Source: Frankiaceae bacterium (GTDB taxonomy: Bacteria; Actinomycetota; Actinomycetes; JAVEEB01). Taken from it: DNA of 5,046 nt. The stretch lies in NCBI GenBank assembly GCA_030840665.1, contig JAVEEB010000142.1, positions 1-5,046 on the forward strand, in the 5' to 3' direction. Below the pieces are notes generated by a model. It was given only the letters and a program-made list of their open reading frames with translations. It did not search any database and was not told the origin of the DNA. Both the position numbers and the translations under genes were made by a program. Below are positions 1 through 5,046 of this stretch, piece after piece (within the stretch, counting starts at the first letter, position 1; the number at the start of each line of letters is the position of its first letter).

Positions 1-338
1 ACGTCCCCCCATACCGGGATCCCGGCGGCTCGGGCCGCGGCCAGGAGATGCGAGTCCGGCCGCCAGCCGGGTGACGTGACGATCAATTGGGTCCCGGGCG
101 GCAGCGTGATACTGGCGGCCGGCCCCAGGACCACGGTCGCGCCCAGGCCCTGCAGCTCAGCGGCCCGCTGGCGACCGGCCTCGTCGACGGCGGCATCGAC
201 CGCGGTCACCGACGCGCCCAGTGATCGCAGCGCGCGGACGGCCGACGCCCCCGAGATCCCCGTCCCGGCGACGGTCACTGCCAGCGTCGACCAAGGGCTG
301 CCGCGGTCTGCCGATGCCAGCCACTCCGGGGCGGTCAT
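1..338 (-). CDS. murD: UDP-N-acetylmuramoylalanine--D-glutamate ligase (MurD), N-terminal part (3' end outside window)
   Basis: The first 112 codons of a cytoplasmic Mur ligase that adds D-glutamate to UDP-MurNAc-L-Ala. The frame starts at ATG (338-336) and stays open through base 1. The visible part is the N-terminal Rossmann-like UDP-binding domain. It has a glycine-rich loop, [19 protein letters not shown] (residues 19-37), with a following strand SVTAVDAA (43-50). Next come LIVTSPGW (85-92), the MurD (V/T)SPG motif, and the typical [14 protein letters not shown] at the window edge. The ATPase P-loop (GTNGKTT type) and the ligase domain lie beyond the window. The identification rests on the N-terminal motifs plus position directly after mraY, the normal dcw place for murD. 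Its ATG overlaps the mraY TGA by 4 nt (ATGA, 335-338). No break is seen in the visible part. MurC would have similar loops, but the SPG and PVWGDV pattern fits MurD better. Confidence 0.93.
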   Translation of the reverse strand, partial: MTAPEWLASADRGSPWSTLAVTVAGTGISGASAVRALRSLGASVTAVDAAVDEAGRQRAAELQGLGATVVLGPAASITLPPGTQLIVTSPGWRPDSHLLAAARAAGIPVWGD

Positions 339-1408
339 AACCCTCCGCCGCCGATGAACTCCGCATAGAACAGCCCGAGGCCGAACGCCACAGCAAGCCC
401 GCCGATGATCCACAAGCGCACGATGACCGTGTTTTCCGCCCAGCCTGCCAGTTCGAAATGGTGGTGGATCGGCGCCATGTTGAACACGCGTCGATGGAAG
501 GTCTTGAAGACGGCGATCTGGATGACGACCGACAGCGTCTCGACGACGAAGAGGCCGCCGAGGACGACGAGCAGCAACTCGGTCCGGGTCGTGATGGCGA
601 GGCCCGCGACGGCGCCGCCGAGGGCGAGCGATCCCGTGTCCCCCATGAAGATCTTCGCCGGGCCGGCGTTCCACCAGAGGAAGCCGAAGCAGGCCCCCAT
701 CGCGGCGGCCGCGACCACCGCGAGGTCGAGCGGGTCGCGGACCGAGTAGCAGTTCTCCACCGCGTTGAGCCCGCCGCACGTGTTGCGGTACTGCCAGAAC
801 GAGATCACGACGTACGCGCCGAACACCATCGCGCTGGTCCCGCTGGCGAGACCGTCGAGCCCGTCGGTGAGGTTCACCGCGTTGGACGCCGCCGTGATCA
901 TCACCCAGGCCCACAACAGGAAGAGCACGGGCGCGAGCTGCAGCGCGTGCACGTCCCGGACGAACGAAATGACCCTCGAGGCCGGAGTGAAGCCGGTGTG
1001 CTTGTCGGCGAACTGCACGCTCATCAGCGCGAACGCCACCGCGACGACGAATTGGCCGACGAACTTCGTCTTCGCCGTCAGCCCGAGGCTGCGCTGCTTG
1101 CGCACCTTGATGAAGTCATCGAGAAAGCCCACCAGGCCGAGGCCTGCCATGAGAAACAGCACGAGCAGGCCGGACGCGGTGAAGCCGCCGCGGGTCGCCA
1201 CGTGCGCGACCGCGTACCCGATGATCGTGGCCACGATGATGACGATGCCGCCCATTGTGGGCGTGCCGCGCTTGGTGTGGTGCGAGGTCGGCCCGTCGTC
1301 CCGGATCAACTGGCCGTAGCCGCGGCGCTCCAGGACCCGAATTGCCGCGGGGGTGCCCAGAAGGGCGAGGATCAGGGCGACGAGCGCGGCTATGAGTACC
1401 GCCCTCAC
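335..1408 (-). CDS. mraY: Phospho-N-acetylmuramoyl-pentapeptide-transferase (MraY)
   Basis: This polytopic membrane enzyme of 357 aa transfers phospho-MurNAc-pentapeptide from UDP to undecaprenyl phosphate, giving lipid I on the cytoplasmic face of the membrane. Length is typical. About ten hydrophobic segments can be read, the first at about 4-24 and the last at about 332-352. Conserved cytoplasmic motifs are [13 protein letters not shown] (42-54), [16 protein letters not shown] (95-110, with the Asp pair D97/D98), [15 protein letters not shown] (176-190), [14 protein letters not shown] (251-264, with the third essential Asp D257) and [15 protein letters not shown] (311-325, histidine motif). 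The loop after FWQYRN holds two cysteines (C211, C220), also recalled from mycobacterial MraY, which supports an actinobacterial origin. The start is GTG at 1408-1406, overlapping the murF stop and preceded by a near-perfect Shine-Dalgarno 7 nt upstream. The TGA stop (337-335) overlaps the murD ATG. Confidence 0.98.
   Translation of the reverse strand: MRAVLIAALVALILALLGTPAAIRVLERRGYGQLIRDDGPTSHHTKRGTPTMGGIVIIVATIIGYAVAHVATRGGFTASGLLVLFLMAGLGLVGFLDDFIKVRKQRSLGLTAKTKFVGQFVVAVAFALMSVQFADKHTGFTPASRVISFVRDVHALQLAPVLFLLWAWVMITAASNAVNLTDGLDGLASGTSAMVFGAYVVISFWQYRNTCGGLNAVENCYSVRDPLDLAVVAAAAMGACFGFLWWNAGPAKIFMGDTGSLALGGAVAGLAITTRTELLLVVLGGLFVVETLSVVIQIAVFKTFHRRVFNMAPIHHHFELAGWAENTVIVRLWIIGGLAVAFGLGLFYAEFIGGGGL
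341..346 (-). promoter_or_regulatory. Shine-Dalgarno-like GGAGGG before murD, short spacing
   Basis: The minus strand reads GGAGGG-TT-ATG at the end of mraY, within the codons for its C-terminal Gly-Gly-Leu. The GGAGG core sits only 3 nt from the ATG, closer than the usual 5-9 nt, so the ATGA overlap with the mraY stop may contribute to initiation. The site supports the ATG at 338 as the murD start. Confidence 0.55.
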
Positions 1409-2772
1409 CCTGTCACCTCCTCCGCGAGTGCCGCCGCCACGCTTTCGAGGCCGGCCACGCGCGAGCCTTTCACGAGCACGACGTCCCCCGGAGTTGCCTC
1501 GCCGAGCAGCAGGGCGACGGCCGCCCCCGTGTCCGGCACCGTTCGTGCGCGCGTCCCGCCGCGGGCGGCACCGGCGGCGATCTCTGCCGCGCCCTCACCG
1601 ACCGCCAGGACTTCGGTCACGCCGAGCGACGCCGCGTACCGGCCGACCGCCGAGTGCGCCTCTGCGGCCCCGTCGCCGAGTTCGCCCATCAAGCCGAGCA
1701 CCGCCCAGGTACGCCGCGGGCCCGCCAGCTCCATGAGGGCCCGCAGGGCCGCGCTCATCGAGTCGGGATTGGCGTTGTACGCGTCGTTGATGACCGTGAG
1801 ACCGTCCGCGCGGGTCGTCACTTCCATCCGCCAGCGGCTCACGGGCACCGCCGCGGACAGGGCCTGCGCCACGTCGTCGAGCGCCATCCCCAGCTCGACG
1901 GCCACGGCCGCGGCGGCGAGGACGTTGCCGACCATGTGCTCGCCATACAGGCTCAATTGCACGGGAATACTCCCACCGGGAGTCTCCAGCCGGAACGACG
2001 CGCGGCCGCCGGTCATGGTCAGGGCCTCTGCGCGGTACGTCCCGGTGGCACCCACCGTGACGACCCGCGCGTCCGTCCGGGCGGCCATCGCGGCCACCCG
2101 GGGGTCGTCGCCGTTGAGGATCGCAACGCCGTCGTGCGGCAGCGCCTCGACCAGCTCGCCCTTCGCTTGCGCGATCGCGTCCTGCCCGCCGAAGACGCCG
2201 ACGTGCGCCGTGCCCACGTTGAGGACGACCCCGATGTGCGGCGGCGCGATCCGGCACAGGTGGGCGATGTGGCCGATCCCCCGGGCGCTGCATTCGAGCA
2301 CGAGGTACCGGGTGCCGGCGTCCGCGCGCAACACCGTCAGCGGATGGCCGATCTCGTTGTTGAAGGAACCGACGGGCGCGATCGTGGCGCCGGCCCGGGC
2401 GAGGACACCGCCGAGAAGGTCCTTCGTCGTGGTCTTGCCGGCGGAGCCCGTGATGCCGATGACGGTCACCTGCGGCAGCTGTTCGAGGGCATGACGCGCA
2501 AGGTTTCCAAGAGCAGCAACAGAATCTTGTACGACGACAGCGGGAGCGCCCACCTCACGGCCGGCGAGGACCGCGGTTGCCCCCGTCGTGATGGCGGCGG
2601 CGGCGAAGTCGTGACCGTCGTGGTGCTCGCCGTCGATCGCGACGAACAACGACCCGGGGCCGGCGGCGCGGGAGTCCGTGACGACGGCATCCACCAAGGC
2701 GGCGGGGTCCGCGCCGCCCGCGAGTCGCCCGTTCGTCGCCGCCGCGACCGCGTCCAGGCGCAGCGGGATCAC
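1405..2772 (-). CDS. murF: UDP-N-acetylmuramoyl-tripeptide--D-alanyl-D-alanine ligase (MurF)
   Basis: This cytoplasmic ligase of 455 aa completes the soluble precursor by joining D-Ala-D-Ala to UDP-MurNAc-tripeptide at the cost of ATP. Its product, the UDP-MurNAc-pentapeptide, is the substrate of MraY, encoded next. The Mur-ligase architecture is complete: VTDSR (31-35) in the N-terminal substrate domain, P-loop [12 protein letters not shown] (106-117), [11 protein letters not shown] (136-146), metal-binding Glu at E160, [12 protein letters not shown] (185-196), the presumed carbamylated K204 in [14 protein letters not shown] (220-226), SRWRMEV (312-318), [11 protein letters not shown] (329-339), [16 protein letters not shown] (358-373) and VKGSR (434-438). 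One oddity is [10 protein letters not shown] (160-169), where relatives usually have E-M/L-G-A. Codons 81-91 are unusually A/T-ending. The GTG start overlaps the murE stop by 4 nt (GTGA, 2769-2772) with only a weak G-rich stretch upstream, so translational coupling is likely. The stop overlaps the mraY start in the same way. Confidence 0.98.
   Translation of the reverse strand: MIPLRLDAVAAATNGRLAGGADPAALVDAVVTDSRAAGPGSLFVAIDGEHHDGHDFAAAAITTGATAVLAGREVGAPAVVVQDSVAALGNLARHALEQLPQVTVIGITGSAGKTTTKDLLGGVLARAGATIAPVGSFNNEIGHPLTVLRADAGTRYLVLECSARGIGHIAHLCRIAPPHIGVVLNVGTAHVGVFGGQDAIAQAKGELVEALPHDGVAILNGDDPRVAAMAARTDARVVTVGATGTYRAEALTMTGGRASFRLETPGGSIPVQLSLYGEHMVGNVLAAAAVAVELGMALDDVAQALSAAVPVSRWRMEVTTRADGLTVINDAYNANPDSMSAALRALMELAGPRRTWAVLGLMGELGDGAAEAHSAVGRYAASLGVTEVLAVGEGAAEIAAGAARGGTRARTVPDTGAAVALLLGEATPGDVVLVKGSRVAGLESVAAALAEEVTG
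1413..1420 (-). promoter_or_regulatory. Strong Shine-Dalgarno for mraY inside the end of murF
   Basis: The minus strand reads GGAGGTGA, complementary to the 16S rRNA 3' end, with 7 nt between GGAGG and the mraY GTG at 1408. It also encodes part of the last murF residues (E-E-V-T). It fixes the GTG as the mraY start and is the best ribosome binding site in the window, so mraY may start independently as well as by coupling to murF. Confidence 0.85.
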
Positions 2773-4292
2773 CGGTGGGCCCCGATCGCCGCGCGCAGGA
2801 CGTCGCGGTCGTCGAACGGCGTGACGACGCCGCCCAGGTCCTGGCCTTGCTCATGGCCCTTGCCCGCGACGACCACCGTGTCGAGTGGTCCCGCGAGCGA
2901 GACGGCGAAGGCGATCGCGGCGGCCCGGTCGACCTCGACGTGCACGACGGCCCGTGCCCCTGCTTCGGTGACGCCGGCGCGCATCTGATCGAGGATCACC
3001 GCCGGGTCCTCCGACCGCGGGTTGTCGGACGTCAGCACCGCGACGTCGGCGCCGCGGGCCAGCGCGGCCCCCATGAGTGGGCGCTTGCCCCGGTCGCGGT
3101 CGCCGCCGCAGCCGAGGACCGCGATCAGGCGCCCCCGTGTCATGGGTCGCAGCGCAGCGAGCAACGTCTCGACCGCATCGGGAGTGTGCGCGTAATCGAC
3201 GATCGCGAGGAAGCTCTGGCCGGCGTCCACCCGTTCCATCCGGCCGGGGACGCCCGCGACCGTCCGGACGCCGGCGACGGCGACCTCCAGCTCCAGACCG
3301 CCGGTGACGAGCATCGCGATGGCGAGGACGGCGTTGCTCACGTTGAACGCCCCCGGTAGTTGCACGGCCGCGGCGGCGGACCGGCCGTCCGGCGCGTGGA
3401 CGGTGAACGTGCTGCCGGTGGGGCCGGCGTCGACATTCGTCGCCCGCCAATCCAGGCCCGCGCCCAGCCCGTACGTCGCGATCGGCACAGCTGCCGAGTC
3501 CCGCAGGCGGCGGCCGTAGGGGTCGTCCCCGTTCACGACGCCGGCCGTCGCGTGCTCCGGGGTGAACAGCCTCGCTTTCGCGGCGAAGTAGCTCTCGAGA
3601 TCGGGATGGAAGTCGAGGTGGTCCTGCGTCAGGTTCGTGAAGCCGGCGACGTCGAAGACGACGCCGTCCACCCGGCCGAGGGCGAGCGCGTGGCTCGAGA
3701 CCTCCATGGCGACGGCGGTGGCACCGCGTTCGCGCAGGACCGCGAACAGGGCGTGCAGGTCCGTCGCCTCCGGGGTCGTGCGGGCGCTGGGGAGCCGCTC
3801 CCCCGCGACGCGCGTCTCGATGGTGCCGATCAGCCCCGTCACGGCGCCCGCCGCCCGCAGGCCCCCCTCGACCAGAAACGTCGTGGTGGTCTTGCCGTTC
3901 GTGCCCGTCACGGCGTACGCGCGCAAGGTGCGGATCGGATGCCCGTACACCGCGCTGGCAGCGCTCCCCGCTGCCGCCCGGGCGTCCTCCACCACGAGCA
4001 CCGGGAGACCTGTTGCCGTCGCCTCGGCGACGCCCGCGGGGTCCGTGAGGACGCCGACGGCCCCGGCGGCCGCCGCCTGAGCGGTGAACGCCGCCCCGTG
4101 CGCGTGCTCGCCTGCGCGGGCCAGATACAGGTCGCCGGGAACGACAGCGCGCGAGTCCTGCGAGATGCCCGTCACGCAGTCGCCCGTCATGGAGCCGTCC
4201 GCCGAGCGATCGACGATGGTCGCGCCGAGGCCGGCGGCCAATTGCGCGAGCGGGAGCGGCGCCACCACGGACGGGCGCAGAGGAAGGGACAC
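2769..4292 (-). CDS. murE: UDP-N-acetylmuramoyl-L-alanyl-D-glutamate--diaminopimelate ligase (MurE)
   Basis: This cytoplasmic ATP-dependent ligase of 507 aa adds diaminopimelate as the third residue of the peptidoglycan stem peptide. Domains run in order: an N-terminal UDP-binding domain (about 1-120), a central ATPase domain and a C-terminal ligase domain. Visible motifs are the P-loop TGTNGKTTTT (129-138), TTPEATDL (172-179, UDP-MurNAc-dipeptide contacts), MEVSSHAL (196-203), FTNLTQDHLDFH (218-229), the lysine expected to be carbamylated (K239 in YFAAKARLF), GRMERV (350-355), DYAHTPDA (366-373) and GCGGDRDRGKRP (394-405). DNPRSEDP (423-430) and GKGHEQGQ (477-484) are the amino-acid selectivity elements. 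DNPR marks diaminopimelate rather than lysine enzymes, but does not separate the meso from the LL form. The GTG start lies 10 nt after the ftsI stop and has no clear Shine-Dalgarno. It is preferred because it gives the usual N-terminal length, and the in-frame GTGs at codons 9 and 10 are no better served. The TGA stop overlaps the murF GTG. Confidence 0.98.
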   Translation of the reverse strand: MSLPLRPSVVAPLPLAQLAAGLGATIVDRSADGSMTGDCVTGISQDSRAVVPGDLYLARAGEHAHGAAFTAQAAAAGAVGVLTDPAGVAEATATGLPVLVVEDARAAAGSAASAVYGHPIRTLRAYAVTGTNGKTTTTFLVEGGLRAAGAVTGLIGTIETRVAGERLPSARTTPEATDLHALFAVLRERGATAVAMEVSSHALALGRVDGVVFDVAGFTNLTQDHLDFHPDLESYFAAKARLFTPEHATAGVVNGDDPYGRRLRDSAAVPIATYGLGAGLDWRATNVDAGPTGSTFTVHAPDGRSAAAAVQLPGAFNVSNAVLAIAMLVTGGLELEVAVAGVRTVAGVPGRMERVDAGQSFLAIVDYAHTPDAVETLLAALRPMTRGRLIAVLGCGGDRDRGKRPLMGAALARGADVAVLTSDNPRSEDPAVILDQMRAGVTEAGARAVVHVEVDRAAAIAFAVSLAGPLDTVVVAGKGHEQGQDLGGVVTPFDDRDVLRAAIGAHR

Positions 4293-4302
4293 GTTCAGCA
4301 GG

Positions 4303-5046
4303 CTATCGGCGCACCGCGGCGACGAGCGGATACGGCTGCGGCGCCGTGCCGGTCGGCGGGATCCGCCGGGTCTGCAGCGCGAACTTCATGATCTCGCGGA
4401 AGACGGGGGCAGCCACCGCGCCGCCGAAGTGCCCGCTCTTCGGATCGTCGAGCACGACCGACACGAGCAGTTGCGGGTCGTCCGCGGGAGCGAAGCCGAC
4501 GAACGACGACACGAATCCCCGGTAGCCGCCGTTCCCGTCCGCCCGTTCCGCCGTACCCGTCTTGCCGGCGACGCGGTAACCCGGGATGCGGGCGGCCGGG
4601 GCCGTGCCCAGGTCGCTCGTCACCGACTCGAGCATCCGCCGCATCTCGGCCGCGACCTCGGGCGACACGACGGCCCGGGTCGCCGGCGCCGGCACCGGGG
4701 TGACGGTGCCGTCCGGCCCGATGTGCCCGCTGACCAAGGTCGGGGTCACCCGGATGCCGCCGTTCGCGATCGTGGCGTAGACGGATGCGACCTGCAGCGC
4801 CGTCACCGACACGCCCTGGCCGAAGGCCACCGTCGGCAACGTGCTGTTGGACCAATTGGCGACGGTGGGCAGCACGCCGGCACTCTCCCCCGGGAAGCCG
4901 AGCCCGGTCTTGCTGCCGAACCCGAACGCCGTCATCGCTGCGTACAGGCGATCTTTTCCAAGTTTCTGTGCCACCTGGATCGTGCACACGTTGCTCGACT
5001 TCGCGAGACACCCGGCCGTCGTGAGGTGTTCGACCTTGTGGTGCTC
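4303..5046 (-). CDS. ftsI: FtsI / PBP3-type peptidoglycan D,D-transpeptidase, C-terminal part (5' end outside window)
   Basis: This is the C-terminal 247 residues of a class B penicillin-binding protein, which cross-links septal peptidoglycan on the outer face of the membrane during division. The frame is open to the right edge and ends at TAG (4303-4305). Two of the three transpeptidase active-site motifs are visible: S-S-N in LAKSSNVCTIQVAQKLG (bases 4998-4990), and K-T-G in YRVAGKTGTAERADG (bases 4563-4555). The SxxK motif with the catalytic serine, the dimerisation domain and the membrane anchor must lie upstream, outside the window. The segment VAFGQGVSVTALQVASVYA, followed by TIANGGIRVTPTLV, is typical of FtsI. 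A GTG at 4989 lies inside the transpeptidase domain and is not a real start. The tail after the domain (QTRRIPPTGTAPQPYPLVAAVRR) is short and proline-rich. murE follows after 10 nt. In actinobacteria this gene is often called pbpB. A sporulation-type paralogue is possible, but the dcw position makes FtsI much more likely. Confidence 0.96.
   Translation of the reverse strand, partial: EHHKVEHLTTAGCLAKSSNVCTIQVAQKLGKDRLYAAMTAFGFGSKTGLGFPGESAGVLPTVANWSNSTLPTVAFGQGVSVTALQVASVYATIANGGIRVTPTLVSGHIGPDGTVTPVPAPATRAVVSPEVAAEMRRMLESVTSDLGTAPAARIPGYRVAGKTGTAERADGNGGYRGFVSSFVGFAPADDPQLLVSVVLDDPKSGHFGGAVAAPVFREIMKFALQTRRIPPTGTAPQPYPLVAAVRR

Noticed and set aside
458..2494. A 678-codon open frame on the plus strand across mraY and murF.
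   Set aside because: It is antisense to two clear genes and arises from their GC-rich codon bias. Its translation is rich in Arg, Ala, Asp, Glu and His with no recognisable fold, and it ignores the gene boundary between mraY and murF.
2460..2540. The low-GC stretch in murF considered as an internal promoter for mraY and murD.
   Set aside because: Scanning the minus strand I found no convincing -10 (TANNNT) with a spaced -35, and no GGAAC-type extracytoplasmic sigma promoter at correct spacing; the nearest matches are partial.
4293..4302. The ftsI-murE gap checked for a terminator or promoter.
   Set aside because: Only 10 nt long, with no inverted repeat or T-run; it is too short for either.
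1654..4391. Other long plus-strand open frames (1654-2988, 2775-3359, 3360-4391).
   Set aside because: Low-complexity Arg/Gly/Ala/Asp translations opposite murF, murE and the ftsI end, with no domain motifs. They are shadows of the minus-strand genes.
4295..5011. Minus-strand open frame of 238 codons overlapping ftsI in another frame.
   Set aside because: The ftsI frame carries the SSN and KTG motifs. This alternative is an Arg/Gly-rich out-of-frame reading.
1..5046. Search for an undescribed system, inserted element, RNA gene, CRISPR or attachment site.
   Set aside because: The whole window is accounted for by five standard peptidoglycan genes with no gap longer than 10 nt and no repeats noticed by eye.

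Overview
The window is a fully coding piece of a bacterial division and cell wall (dcw) cluster, all on the minus strand. In transcription order (right to left) it holds the 3' end of ftsI (penicillin-binding protein 3 type transpeptidase), complete murE, complete murF, complete mraY, and the 5' end of murD. The window cuts through ftsI on the right and murD on the left. The usual next genes (ftsW, murG, murC and others) would lie beyond the left edge, but that is inferred from conserved gene order and not seen here.

The source is most likely a high-GC actinobacterium. GC is about 70% by eye, with strongly GC-biased third codon positions. The gene order is the classical actinobacterial one. 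The MraY sequence (FWQYRN followed by a two-cysteine extracytoplasmic loop, [39 protein letters not shown]) resembles what I recall of mycobacterial and streptomycete MraY. MurE carries the DNPR signature of diaminopimelate-adding enzymes. I cannot name a genus.

The genes are very tightly packed. ftsI and murE are separated by 10 nt. murE/murF, murF/mraY and mraY/murD each overlap by exactly 4 nt (GTGA, GTGA, ATGA). I found no credible promoter or terminator, so the window reads as the interior of one polycistronic message with translational coupling.

Functionally, MurD adds D-Glu, MurE adds diaminopimelate and MurF adds D-Ala-D-Ala to UDP-MurNAc-L-Ala. MraY then moves the phospho-MurNAc-pentapeptide onto undecaprenyl phosphate to make lipid I. 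FtsI cross-links the finished strands at the septum. Every complete gene has normal family length and its diagnostic motifs. I see no mobile element, RNA gene, CRISPR array, insertion or novel system. The points of note are small: two local patches of unusually A/T-ending codons, one non-consensus MurF motif, and the coupled starts.
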